This document shows, in pieces, positions 17,596 through 26,545 of a stretch of 64,000 bases of DNA. The notes under the pieces are model-generated. The model was not told where the DNA came from, did not search any database, and saw only the letters and a list, made by a program, of their open reading frames with translations. This DNA comes from Candidatus Limnocylindrales bacterium. Lineage in GTDB: Bacteria; Desulfobacterota; Binatia; UBA1149; CAITLU01. The position numbers were made by a program, and so were the translations under genes. Each line of letters opens with the position of its first letter. The stretch's first letter is position 1. The stretch lies in NCBI GenBank assembly GCA_035626395.1, contig DASPNR010000007.1:419012-483011 (forward strand), given 5' to 3'.

Positions 17596-19578
17596 CTAGA
17601 ACTGCCAGGTGAACTGGATGCTCGTCTCGGAGCGGCCTCGGCTGCCGCCGCCCAGGAACCAGGGCTCGAACAGCTCGCCGTTGTCGATGTCCGAGTCGTT
17701 CTTGTGGCCGTCGTACGGGTCCCACGGGGCGCCGGCCCAGATCAGACGAGTCGTGATGTTGAACGCCAGGTCGGGCGTGTAGAACCAGTCCATGCCCAGC
17801 GCCAGCTCCTGCGAATAGCTGTTGACCGGATCGAGCAGGTAGATCAGCGCCGGCACCAGCGTACCGCCGCGGTAGAAGCCGAGGGCGGCAAAGGTCATCA
17901 GCAGCTCCCACTGATGGATGGTGTCGCGGCCGTGGCCGGCCGGAGCGTCGAGCTGCGGAAGGTCGAGAGGTCCGACGAAGCCGGTCTGCTCGCCCGGCAG
18001 CAGGAATTGGGTATCGCTGCCGCAGTTCTCGGCAGGATCGGCGGTGTAGCCGATGAAGTTCGGGTTCGGGCTGCCGTCGGGGAGGCGCTCGGGCTGATCG
18101 CCGATCGCGCAGCGGCGACGCTCGTGGTTGATGATGTAGTGCCAGAAGAACTGGCCCGACAGGAAGAACGTCGTCTTCTTGTTGAGCCAGCGGATCCAGG
18201 TCGGGCGGTCGAAAGCGAGCATGCCCTTCCACATGTTGCGCTCGGAGATGCCGGGCAGCAGCGTCGGGCCGTTGGGCGCGCGGCCGAGCAGGGCGTTCTG
18301 CTTGTCGCCGTTGTAGAAGGGCAGGTCGAAGTCGATGATCGTCTCGATGCGCCAGACCGCCTGCGTCCATTCCCCTTCGAACCAGTTGAACGACAAGCCG
18401 ACGGTATGGACGTACGGCGCGAAGTACTCGGCGCAGAACTCGTTCTTCGCCCACGGGATCTGCGCAAGGATGTCGGGGTTCTCGCCGTTGAAGGACACGC
18501 CTTCACAGAACGTCGTGGCGTCCAGGTACTGGCCGATCTCGGGAACGTAGACCTGCTTGTCCTCGGGCACGCCGCGGATGATGGCCACCGGTGAGCCGTC
18601 GGGCGCGAAGCGCTGGTACAGGTAGTTCAGCGACCATTCGGTGGACCCGGCCAGCCAGTGGAACCGCACGCCGAACTGGCTGTTCTCGACGGGGTTCTTG
18701 TCGTAGTTGCCCTGATTGAAGAGCGTGGTGCCGTTGAGCAGCGAGTCGCAGGTTCCGCCAGAGGCGTTGCGGCAGAACGAGGACTGGAAGACGCCGGTGC
18801 CTTTGGCGTTTTCGATGGGATCGAGCAGGCGCACGCCCCAGGGCCGCGGCAGGAAGCCGATCTTGCCCGGGTTCCAGTCGAAGCCGGGGTTCCAGTACGC
18901 TTCCAGGAACGTCTGGGAGAGCGGGCCGATCTGCTTGAAGTCCCACAGGCCCTTCACCATGAAAAACGGCTGCCGCAGCTCATCGAAGCCGAATCCTGGC
19001 GGCGGCAGCTCCTGGAAGAAGTGCCACGACAGATCCAGCGTGTTGGCTCGGTCCAGCATGCGGAAGCCGTCTGACTCGCCCCACACCACCTGCTGCTTAC
19101 CGATGCGCAGCGTCAGCGGCAGGTTCTTGAAGTACAGGTCGATGTAGGCCTCGCGGATGCGGTTGTTGAACTTGAGCTCGTCACGTTCGTGCTTGGGGAT
19201 CGTCTCGAGCCGGCGGAACTGCGGCTCGATGAACTGACCCTGCAGATCGTAGTCGTCCATCATGCCGGGCGTGATGTCGTAGATGGAGTCGTAGACGCCG
19301 CGGTACAGAACGAAGATGTCCGAGCGTTCCAGCCACGGCGTGTTCCACTTACCGAACGCCTTGCCACGCTGCAGCCACTTGTACTCGAGGCGAAGCCTCA
19401 AGGTGTTGCGCTGCATGATGAAGCCCCATTCATCGATGTCGGGATGCCGGAATATGTTCGTGGTGCGAATGTGGCCGCCGAGATCGACGCTGTTGGTGCG
19501 ATAGATCGCATGCGCGGAAGCCGGCGCCAGAATCGCAAGGCAGAGCAATACCTTCAGGAAGGTCGAAAGCGCTTTCAT
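17596..19578 (-). CDS. DUF1302-type outer-membrane beta-barrel protein
   Basis: About 660 aa from ATG 19578. The signal peptide ends at ASAHA. The mature N-terminus (NSVDLGGHIRTTNIFRHPD) and the pattern of alternating aromatic and charged strands (NTLRLRLEYKW, KQQVVWGESDGFRMLDRAN) match large DUF1302 proteins. The protein ends in SIQFTWQF, a C-terminal phenylalanine as expected for barrel assembly by BamA. DUF1302 proteins often sit beside DUF1329 or RND genes; none is here, so this one is an orphan. Substrate unknown. It ends at a strong terminator and has its own upstream region. Confidence 0.8.
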   Translation of the reverse strand: MKALSTFLKVLLCLAILAPASAHAIYRTNSVDLGGHIRTTNIFRHPDIDEWGFIMQRNTLRLRLEYKWLQRGKAFGKWNTPWLERSDIFVLYRGVYDSIYDITPGMMDDYDLQGQFIEPQFRRLETIPKHERDELKFNNRIREAYIDLYFKNLPLTLRIGKQQVVWGESDGFRMLDRANTLDLSWHFFQELPPPGFGFDELRQPFFMVKGLWDFKQIGPLSQTFLEAYWNPGFDWNPGKIGFLPRPWGVRLLDPIENAKGTGVFQSSFCRNASGGTCDSLLNGTTLFNQGNYDKNPVENSQFGVRFHWLAGSTEWSLNYLYQRFAPDGSPVAIIRGVPEDKQVYVPEIGQYLDATTFCEGVSFNGENPDILAQIPWAKNEFCAEYFAPYVHTVGLSFNWFEGEWTQAVWRIETIIDFDLPFYNGDKQNALLGRAPNGPTLLPGISERNMWKGMLAFDRPTWIRWLNKKTTFFLSGQFFWHYIINHERRRCAIGDQPERLPDGSPNPNFIGYTADPAENCGSDTQFLLPGEQTGFVGPLDLPQLDAPAGHGRDTIHQWELLMTFAALGFYRGGTLVPALIYLLDPVNSYSQELALGMDWFYTPDLAFNITTRLIWAGAPWDPYDGHKNDSDIDNGELFEPWFLGGGSRGRSETSIQFTWQF

Positions 19579-19853
19579 GCCAAACCCCTCATTCTTTAAC
19601 GCCGAGGTAGAACCCTCGACGTACCGGTCCTAAAAACGGAAAGTTGGCGGCATTAAAACACCCCAGCGCCAAGGGAGCAACCGCTTCGCCGTGTTGAAAT
19701 CCGCAGGTCTTTCACGCTCTTGATCGTCGTCGATCGGCTTGCTGCCGAGGCGGAGCGTCGCTAGGGTCGCTGCCTGCTCGCCCGCACGCTGCAAAAGCGA
19801 AAGGCATGTCGGCAGCGCCCGCGGCGATCGGCAAAATGCGAGCAAAAAGGAAC

Positions 19854-19949
19854 GGAGAGGGAACGGGTCCGGTGGCCCGGCCGGTCTTCAAAACCGTGAT
19901 GTCGGCCTCAACGGTCGGCGGAGGGTTCGACTCCCTCCCTTCTCCGCCA
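19854..19949 (+). tRNA. selC: Selenocysteine tRNA, anticodon TCA, CCA end encoded
   Basis: The 96-nt sequence folds as a bacterial tRNA-Sec. The acceptor stem has 8 bp (GGAGAGGG at 19854-19861 with CCTTCTCC at 19938-19945, one G-T pair). The D stem has 6 bp (CGGGTC with GGCCCG) and a 4-nt loop CGGT. The anticodon loop is CTTCAAA with anticodon TCA on a CGGT/ACCG stem. The extra arm is long (GTCGGCC, loop TCAAC, GGTCGGC, two wobbles). The T arm is GAGGG-TTCGACT-CCCTC; discriminator G and an encoded CCA follow. The 8+5 acceptor/T arrangement and the 6-bp D stem separate it from tRNA-Ser and from a TCA suppressor. Its 3' part overlaps, in antisense, the end of the glycosyltransferase gene stopping at 19908. 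Confidence 0.93.
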
Positions 19950-21743
19950 CCTGTCCGAATCCCCGCGCCGCTCTCGCTTGGCGAGGCTGCCTCCGACGAC
20001 CAGAACCTGTCCGTCACCGCTCGACCAAACGATCCGAAGCCATGCCGGCATCGGATCGAGGCCGAGCTCGGGCAGGAATTTCTCCTTGGAAAGCAGCGCG
20101 CCCTCGGCTCCAGCTATGAGCTCGGCGACGGCCGTATCGGGATCGTCGGCACGACGCACGGGGCGGCGCGTGTAGAAGGCCAGAGCGTGGGGAGCCACGC
20201 GGTACGACGTCAGCGCCGCGTAATCCGGCAGCTCGGCTCGCACGATGTCGGCGGCGCCTCGCTGGCTCTCTCGCGCGTTCAGCGCGTCGGCCGCGCCTCC
20301 ATAGACCATGGCGATCAGCAGGAGCGAGCCTGCAGCCGTCGCACCGAAGATGCTCGGCGCGGTGTGTGCATTTTTGTACGCCCATGCCGCCACCAGCAGC
20401 GAGGGCAGCGCCAGGACCGCTCGGGCCCAGGCAGACGGCGCGTCGATGAAGATCCACGCCGCGCCCGCGATGGCGATGGTGGCGGCCAGGATGGTCCAGC
20501 CGACGGCGGCCGCTTCGATGGCCCGCGGCATTTCGACGCGGCCCGTCACGGCATCGTCGACGTAGGCCGCCATGAGCGCGATCAGCGGCGGGAAGGCCGC
20601 CAGCACGTACGTGGGCAGCTTGGTGTGCGAGAAGCTGAAGAACGTGATCACCACCGTCGCCCACGCCAGGGCATGCCGGACGCCGCCGTGCGGGTCGCGC
20701 CAGGCGGTCGCCAGCGAGGAAGGAAGCAGCATGCTCCAGGGCAGCAGGCAGATCGGCACCGCGACGAGATAGAAGTACCAGGGCTCCTGATGCTCGAGCG
20801 CGCCGGGCACCGCGAAGCGCGCCAGGTTGTGGTGCCACAGGAACGTCTCGATGTAGCGCGGGTCCAGGATGTAGGCCGCGACGTACCAGGGTGCCGCGAC
20901 GGCCAGAACGAGGAGGGCGCCGGTAAACGGGCGCAGCTCCAGCAGCACGCGCGGGCGCCGCTCGAAGATCGCCATCACCAAAGCCACCGCCGCCACGACC
21001 ACGGCGGCCACCGGCCCCTTCGCCAGCAGCCCGACACCCGTGCAGACATAGAGCGGCCAAACGGCCATGCGCCGCGCGTCGCGGCATTGCATCCAGACAC
21101 CCAGCCACGACAGCGCTCCGGTCAGCGCCGCCGTCAGCAGCATGTCGACGACGACGTAGCGGCCGACCGCCACGAAAAACAGCGTCGTGGCCATCATGAT
21201 GGCCGCATAGTTGGCGGCTGCGCGTCCCCAGCAGCGGCCGATCCACCACGAGCCCATCGCGATCGTGAACGCGGTAGCCAGGACCGAGGGAAGGCGAGCG
21301 GCCCAGGCGTGGTGGCCGAACAGGGCCAGCGAGCCGCCGATCAGCCAGTAGAACAGCGCGGGCTTGTCATAATACGGCTCGCCGTAGATCCGCGGCGTCA
21401 GCCAATTGCCGTCCAGGAGCATCTCGCGCGCGATTTCGGCGTGGCGCGCTTCGTCCGGCGTGAGCAGGTCGACGCGGCCGAGCCAGGCAACCAAGGCGAA
21501 GCCGACCACCAGCCACGGAACCGCGGCCGGCCAGGGCCAGTCCTGGCGCAGCGGTGCTTGCGGCGCCGGTTCGGGCTCGACGTCTGTCGGCGCAGCTTCG
21601 GCCGGCGCGCCATCGCCTGAGGCGCCGTCCACCGGCGCGGCATCCTCGGACGCAGGTCCAACGGGCGCAGCTTCGACAGCGGCGCCGTCGGCTGCGACGG
21701 GCGCGCGCTCCCCACCGGCAACGGAGTCCGTGCTTGGATCCAC
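19908..21743 (-). CDS. ArnT/PMT-like GT-C glycosyltransferase
   Basis: About 611 aa. Residues 1-70 are Ala/Pro/Asp/Glu-rich and look disordered. Then about twelve hydrophobic helices follow. In the first external loop DLLTPDEARHAEIAREML carries the acidic DE of the ArnT/PMT_2 family, followed by NWLTPRIYGEPYYDKPALFY, which matches ArnT-type enzymes closely. These use polyprenyl-phosphate sugars to modify lipid A or exported protein. No arn cluster accompanies it, so the aminoarabinose-lipid A role cannot be assumed. The last 14 residues are encoded by the antisense strand of the selenocysteine tRNA. Confidence 0.8.
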   Translation of the reverse strand: MDPSTDSVAGGERAPVAADGAAVEAAPVGPASEDAAPVDGASGDGAPAEAAPTDVEPEPAPQAPLRQDWPWPAAVPWLVVGFALVAWLGRVDLLTPDEARHAEIAREMLLDGNWLTPRIYGEPYYDKPALFYWLIGGSLALFGHHAWAARLPSVLATAFTIAMGSWWIGRCWGRAAANYAAIMMATTLFFVAVGRYVVVDMLLTAALTGALSWLGVWMQCRDARRMAVWPLYVCTGVGLLAKGPVAAVVVAAVALVMAIFERRPRVLLELRPFTGALLVLAVAAPWYVAAYILDPRYIETFLWHHNLARFAVPGALEHQEPWYFYLVAVPICLLPWSMLLPSSLATAWRDPHGGVRHALAWATVVITFFSFSHTKLPTYVLAAFPPLIALMAAYVDDAVTGRVEMPRAIEAAAVGWTILAATIAIAGAAWIFIDAPSAWARAVLALPSLLVAAWAYKNAHTAPSIFGATAAGSLLLIAMVYGGAADALNARESQRGAADIVRAELPDYAALTSYRVAPHALAFYTRRPVRRADDPDTAVAELIAGAEGALLSKEKFLPELGLDPMPAWLRIVWSSGDGQVLVVGGSLAKRERRGDSDRWRRREGVEPSADR

Positions 21744-21850
21744 GACCGCACGCCACTAGCGCGGCGGTGGAAAGATCGCCAGCCGCCGCAACGCGGCACG
21801 CCCGCACCGGCGGTGTGTTCGCGGCGCACGATGCGCGGCCGAGGTCGTGG

Positions 21851-23188
21851 CTATTGGGCGAACGCGATGGTGAACGGAACTCCGTCTCCAATCGCGATGG
21901 GCAGCGGAGTGATCTCGTCGTTGTCCATCACGGAGAAGATGCGGACGCCCGGATCGGAGTTGGATGTGTCCTCGCGGAAGGCGACCCACAGCTCGCCACT
22001 CTCGCTCAGCTCGATGTCGCTGATCTGATCCTCCGAGCTGGCGACGAGAACGTCGGTGATGCTGCCGCTGTCGAGATCGACTTCGACGACGGCGTTGTCG
22101 ACCTCGCTGGCGACCACGGCGTACGCGCGCCGGCTGCCCACGACGACGAGATCGAACACGTCACCTCCGAGGTCGGCTCCAGTCGCCAGCACTCCCAGCG
22201 ACTGCCGGGTCACCGTATCGACGGCTTCGATGCCGCCGTCGGTCATGTCATCGAACACCTTGCCAGGTCCTGCGACGTAGACACGGTTGGAACGCGCGTC
22301 GTACAGCAGCCCCTTGGTCTCCGCATACGGATTGGTGAGGGTCAGTTCGATCTGGCCTGCCAGTGTGTCGGTGGTCGTGTCGATGATGGCGATCATGCCC
22401 GGCAGCTTCGCCTTCAGCGCGGTGTCGAGTCTCTGCAGCGACACGAACAGGGTGCCGTCGACCAGCGCCATCTGGTCCATCTGCGGCAGCATGTCGGGAT
22501 CGAGGCCGCCCAGATCGATGCGGTCCTTGATCATGCCCTGGCATGCCGGGTCGTCGCCCGGATCGAGAACTCCGGGGTCGATCACGAGCAGCTTGCGGCC
22601 TCCGTAGAGGGTGACGTAGCCCTTGTCGTCGGACAGCAGCAGGACGTCGTGCGGATTGGAATCGAAGCCGTCCGAGACGCTGCACTCCTTGATGGTCGGC
22701 AGATCCTCGTCCTCGAGGTCGATGACCTGCAGCGAGTTCGTGCCCTTGCGATTGATGCCCAGCGCCACGCCCCGCTGCCATCGCACAACCGAGTCCGGCG
22801 CCAGCGCTCCTGCATTGTAGTCCACCTGATGACTGGCCATGTCGACGAGTGCGATTCCGGCGGTATCGAAGAAGATGGGTGCGGTGCTGACGAGCGCGCG
22901 GCGGCGCGTCCATGCAGCGCAGTCCGGCACCTGCGAAGTGACGGCAGCGCGAAGCGTGGACAACGCATCGGCGGCAACGAGCTTGCCGTCGCCGCCGGCC
23001 GGCGTGACATCGGCCCGGGCGTCATACTGCGAGGTAACGGCTGCGCGCAGGGTGGCCAGCGCGTCCGTGGCACTGAGGAAGCCGTCGCCGCTGCTGTCGC
23101 CGCACAGCGCGTGCGCCGCAGGCCCGGGCCCGAAAGCCCATAACATCGCCGTCAGCACGGTCCGCTTCGCACATCGCTCAAATCGCAT
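21851..23188 (-). CDS. Secreted dockerin-like plus beta-propeller protein, partner of the TonB receptor
   Basis: About 445 aa. After the signal peptide (ending near AHAL) two dockerin-type repeats follow at residues about 28-95: GDSSGDGFLSATDALATL and GGDGKLVAADALSTLRAAV, both with acidic loops. The rest resembles a YncE/lactonase-type beta-propeller of six or seven blades (LQVIDLEDED, GMIAIIDTTTDTLAGQIELT, RVYVAGPGKVFDD, VVEVDLDSGSITDVLV). Its start overlaps the end of the TonB receptor gene by 11 bp, so the two are translationally coupled. In other bacteria YncE-like propellers accompany TonB-dependent receptors. A dockerin in that position is unusual. Ligand unknown. Confidence 0.75.
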   Translation of the reverse strand: MRFERCAKRTVLTAMLWAFGPGPAAHALCGDSSGDGFLSATDALATLRAAVTSQYDARADVTPAGGDGKLVAADALSTLRAAVTSQVPDCAAWTRRRALVSTAPIFFDTAGIALVDMASHQVDYNAGALAPDSVVRWQRGVALGINRKGTNSLQVIDLEDEDLPTIKECSVSDGFDSNPHDVLLLSDDKGYVTLYGGRKLLVIDPGVLDPGDDPACQGMIKDRIDLGGLDPDMLPQMDQMALVDGTLFVSLQRLDTALKAKLPGMIAIIDTTTDTLAGQIELTLTNPYAETKGLLYDARSNRVYVAGPGKVFDDMTDGGIEAVDTVTRQSLGVLATGADLGGDVFDLVVVGSRRAYAVVASEVDNAVVEVDLDSGSITDVLVASSEDQISDIELSESGELWVAFREDTSNSDPGVRIFSVMDNDEITPLPIAIGDGVPFTIAFAQ

Positions 23189-25247
23189 CGTCGTCCCCGT
23201 GCTGGCCCGACCAGCTCAGCGTGGCATAGAACGCCCGGCTAGGGAGCGGCGACCCGATCTCGTCGGGCACCAGCGAATTGCCCAGGTTTTCGGCTTCCAG
23301 GCTCAGACGGAATCCGCCTGTCAGCATCAACACCAGTGCCAGGCCGTGCACGACGCGCGTCGGGATCGGGAGCTGGTCGTTGGAGGAATCGATGAAGTGC
23401 TCGCCGTCGATCTCGATGTCGTAGGAGACGACCGCACGCTCGCTGGTCCATGGAAGCGTCCAGCTCAGGCGGCCATAGGCTTCGTGCGGCGGAAGGCCGG
23501 GAATCTGCTTTCCCTGAAGGCCGAGGCGTGGGGTGCGGTTGTCGGCATCCTGATAGGTGTAGTTGGCCGACAGGGCGAAGCCCCACGGCACCTGCGCTTC
23601 GATGCGTACCTCGTGTCCCGTCACGTGCGCGTCGCCGACGTTCTGTGACTTTGCACGACGGTTGAGGTCGGGCACGACGACGATCAGGTCGTCGACGTCG
23701 TTGTGGAAGTACGCGTAGCCGATGTCCAGGCGCGAGACCCACGGCACACGCGCAGACCATTCGAAGCCGACGTCGCGGTTGATGCCGCTCTCCGGCTGCA
23801 GCAACGGATTGCCCACGGAGAAGCCGTCGGTGCCGAACGTCTCGTTGAAGCTCGGAGCCCGAAAGTACGTGCCGACGTTGGCCTTGATCGCCAGCGAGGG
23901 CAGTGGTTGCCATCGCAAGCCGCCGCGAGGATCGGTGGAATGGTCGTTCTCGGAGGCGGCGATGGAGTGGTCACTCCACAGCTGCTGGTGGCGAAGCTCG
24001 GCGATGAGGGTCAGCCTCCAGCGAGCAAGCGTCCACTCGTCGCTCGCCGCCATGGAAAGCGACCAGCGGTCGGCATCGGCGACCGCGCCGGTATCCTCGG
24101 TCATGGCCATGTCAAAGGTTTCGTAGACCACCTCCGCGCTGCCTCCGACACGATGCGTGTCCGCCAGTGTGCGCGTGAAACGGCCCTGTGTCGTGGACGC
24201 CACGCTGTCGGCGACGTTGTCCACCGACGCCTCGCCTTCCACGACGCGAGTGCCGGTCAGCTTCTCGCGCTGCGAGAGAACATTGGTCTCCAACGCCCAG
24301 GAGGAATCGGAGGCTTCCAGCGCCAGCGCCGCGATGTTGCGGGTCGTTTCCAGGTTGGCCTGCGGTGTCGGGAACGGCTCCAGACCCGGAACGCCTTCGT
24401 TCTTGTAGAAGAAGTGCTCACGCAGAAGCACTCGCGCAGCTTCCGACAGCGGCCGGCGATACCGCAGCAACGTCGCCACGCTGTCACTCTCATTGTTCTC
24501 GCGTTCACGAATCCGGTCGTCGGCGCGGCTGTTGGGGCCACGCCGTGTCCCGCGATCGTCGACGAACTCGAAATCGCCTTTTGTCGTCCGAACCGTCGCC
24601 AGAGCCGACGCGGTTCCCGAGGCGAGCGCGCCCGAGCCGAAACCGACGATCTTGCCGCTGTCGAATGAGCCGAGGCCGGCCGCGGCGCCCGCCGTGGCGC
24701 CGCGCGGCTGCTTGGTGATGATGTTGACCACGCTCGCCGCAGACGCTGCCGTCACGCCTGCCGGCGCCGAGCCCCGATGCACCTCGATTCGCTCGATCGC
24801 CTCCACGGGAATGTCGGCCAGGTTCACGACCGAATCGTCGGCCCGTCCGAGGCTGACCCCGTCGAGCAGTACGCGCACCTGTGCTGCCGGCGCTCCGCGG
24901 ATCGACAGTGTCGAGTAGTCGTCGCGGCCGCCTTGCCGCCGGATCTGGGCTCCTACGCTCTGGCCCAGCAGCTCGGCGGTGGACTCGAAGCTCTGCCACG
25001 ACGGCTCCGTCATGATCGTTTCGCCGAAGCCGGTGACGTCCTCGGTGGTGTCGAAGCTTCGCTCGGTCAGTGCCGGCTCCGGCAGGCGTTCGTCTTCGAT
25101 GACGACCGTGGGAATCTCGACCTCGGTCTCTTCGGCCCATGCGCCGCGCGGTGCCCATGTCGATCCGAGCGCCAGCGGCAATGCGAGCATGAACAAGCAA
25201 TGCCATGTGTGGAGCGTTAACGGAGACCGGCCCAAAGCGCGCGACAA
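23178..25247 (-). CDS. TonB-dependent outer-membrane receptor
   Basis: About 689 aa. The signal peptide ends near GAWA; a TonB-box-like EIPTVVIEDERLP follows. The plug domain spans residues about 70-190 (STLSIRGAPAAQVRVLLDGV, IPVEAIERIEVHRGSAP, ASVVNIITKQPRG), as in BtuB/CirA-type receptors. The remainder is the 22-strand barrel, with TYFRAPSFNETFG and FEWSARVPWVSRLDIGYAYF. The C-terminal strand FYATLSWSG is followed by eight more residues, so it does not end in the usual aromatic residue. The 110-bp upstream gap is too short for a cobalamin riboswitch, and no Fur box was recognised. Substrate unknown. Confidence 0.88.
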   Translation of the reverse strand: MSRALGRSPLTLHTWHCLFMLALPLALGSTWAPRGAWAEETEVEIPTVVIEDERLPEPALTERSFDTTEDVTGFGETIMTEPSWQSFESTAELLGQSVGAQIRRQGGRDDYSTLSIRGAPAAQVRVLLDGVSLGRADDSVVNLADIPVEAIERIEVHRGSAPAGVTAASAASVVNIITKQPRGATAGAAAGLGSFDSGKIVGFGSGALASGTASALATVRTTKGDFEFVDDRGTRRGPNSRADDRIRERENNESDSVATLLRYRRPLSEAARVLLREHFFYKNEGVPGLEPFPTPQANLETTRNIAALALEASDSSWALETNVLSQREKLTGTRVVEGEASVDNVADSVASTTQGRFTRTLADTHRVGGSAEVVYETFDMAMTEDTGAVADADRWSLSMAASDEWTLARWRLTLIAELRHQQLWSDHSIAASENDHSTDPRGGLRWQPLPSLAIKANVGTYFRAPSFNETFGTDGFSVGNPLLQPESGINRDVGFEWSARVPWVSRLDIGYAYFHNDVDDLIVVVPDLNRRAKSQNVGDAHVTGHEVRIEAQVPWGFALSANYTYQDADNRTPRLGLQGKQIPGLPPHEAYGRLSWTLPWTSERAVVSYDIEIDGEHFIDSSNDQLPIPTRVVHGLALVLMLTGGFRLSLEAENLGNSLVPDEIGSPLPSRAFYATLSWSGQHGDDDAI

Positions 25248-25357
25248 TTAGGGAGGCGACTGCAGGCTGTCAACGTGGCACCGGAGTTTTTCCTTTTGCG
25301 AAAAGCACGCGTTGTCGCGGCTTTGACAGCCGTTCACCGGCAACCTAAGAGCAGCGC

Positions 25358-26539
25358 GTGACGCGCCCTGCCCGCAAAGGCATCTCCATCCTCGGATCCA
25401 CCGGCTCGATCGGGACGACCACGCTGGCGCTCGTGGAGCGCTTTCCGGAGCGCTTCGGTGTCATCGCGCTGGCAGCCGGCCGCCGCGCCGATGTCCTCAA
25501 GGATCAGGTGCTGCGCTTCCGTCCGCAGATGGTGTCCCTGGCGGATGCGCGCGAAGCGAGGGAGCTCGCGTCTGCGCTTGCCACCGAGCTCGGCAACGGA
25601 GCCCCGGTCATCCATCACGGCGATGAAGGCCTCGCGCGCGTCGCGTGCGCGCCGGGGACGCAGGTCCTGGTTTCGGCGCTGGTCGGTGCGGTCGGCCTGA
25701 CCCCTACGCTGGCCGCCATCGACGCCGGCATCGACATCGCGCTTGCCAACAAGGAAGTGATGGTGGTGGCCGGCGAGCTGGTGCGAAAGCGGGCCGCGGC
25801 AAGCGGAGCGCGCCTTCTTCCGGTCGACAGCGAACACAATGCCCTGTTCCAGGCGCTCGGAGGACGCGATCCGGCGCACATTCGCAAGCTCGTGCTGACC
25901 GCCTCCGGCGGCCCCTTTCGCGAGCACACCGCCGAGCAGCTGCTGCGCGTGACGCGCGAGGAGGCGCTTCGGCATCCGACCTGGAACATGGGCTCGAAGA
26001 TCACCATCGATTCGGCGACCTTGATGAACAAGGGCCTCGAGGTGATCGAAGCGCGCTGGCTCTTCGACGTGGAGCCGCAGCACATCGAGGTGCTCGTGCA
26101 TCCGCAGAGCATCGTTCATGCGCTGGTGCGTTATCGCGATGAGTCGGTCATCGCGGTGCTGGCGCTTCCGGACATGACCATCCCCATCGCGTATGCGCTG
26201 ACCCATCCGGACGTTCTCGACCTCGGCTACCTGCCGAGTCTGGACCTGGCAGCTGTGGGGTCCTTGACCTTCGCTGCTCCCGACGTCGACCGCTTCCCGT
26301 GTCTGCAGCTCGCCTACCGCGCGCTGGCGGCCGGCGGCACGATGCCCGCAGTGGCCAACGCCGCCAACGAAATCGCGGTTGCGCGCTTTCTGGCTGGCGA
26401 CATCGGCTTCCAGCACATCGCGGCCACGGTCGCGGCATGCATGGATGCTCATCATGCCCGGCCGTGCGACAGCGTCGACGTGTTGATGGAAGCCGACGGC
26501 TGGGCGCGCGCTGCCGCAGCCAATCGTCCAGCGGCCTGA
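25358..26539 (+). CDS. dxr: 1-deoxy-D-xylulose 5-phosphate reductoisomerase
   Basis: 393 aa, normal for Dxr, starting with GTG 25358. It catalyses the NADPH-dependent second step of the MEP isoprenoid pathway in the cytoplasm. Visible motifs are the Rossmann ILGSTGSIGTTTLAL, ALANKEVMVVAGELV, LPVDSEHNALFQAL (metal and substrate ligands), LTASGGPFRE, HPTWNMGSKITIDSATLMNKG and the C-terminal PAVANAANEIAVARFLAG. It is followed after 6 bp by a membrane glycosyltransferase-like gene, not by rseP as in many genomes. The MEP enzyme IspG is encoded elsewhere in this window. Confidence 0.96.
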   Translation: MTRPARKGISILGSTGSIGTTTLALVERFPERFGVIALAAGRRADVLKDQVLRFRPQMVSLADAREARELASALATELGNGAPVIHHGDEGLARVACAPGTQVLVSALVGAVGLTPTLAAIDAGIDIALANKEVMVVAGELVRKRAAASGARLLPVDSEHNALFQALGGRDPAHIRKLVLTASGGPFREHTAEQLLRVTREEALRHPTWNMGSKITIDSATLMNKGLEVIEARWLFDVEPQHIEVLVHPQSIVHALVRYRDESVIAVLALPDMTIPIAYALTHPDVLDLGYLPSLDLAAVGSLTFAAPDVDRFPCLQLAYRALAAGGTMPAVANAANEIAVARFLAGDIGFQHIAATVAACMDAHHARPCDSVDVLMEADGWARAAAANRPAA

Positions 26540-26545
26540 TCGCCA

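Noticed and set aside
19854..19949. Alternative reading of the tRNA as tRNA-Ser or an opal suppressor
   Set aside because: The 8-bp acceptor stem, 6-bp D stem with a 4-nt loop and TCA anticodon together fit only tRNA-Sec.
25248..25357. Possible cobalamin riboswitch or Fur box upstream of the TonB receptor
   Set aside because: The gap is about 110 bp, too short for a cobalamin aptamer, and no B12-box or 19-bp Fur-type palindrome was found.
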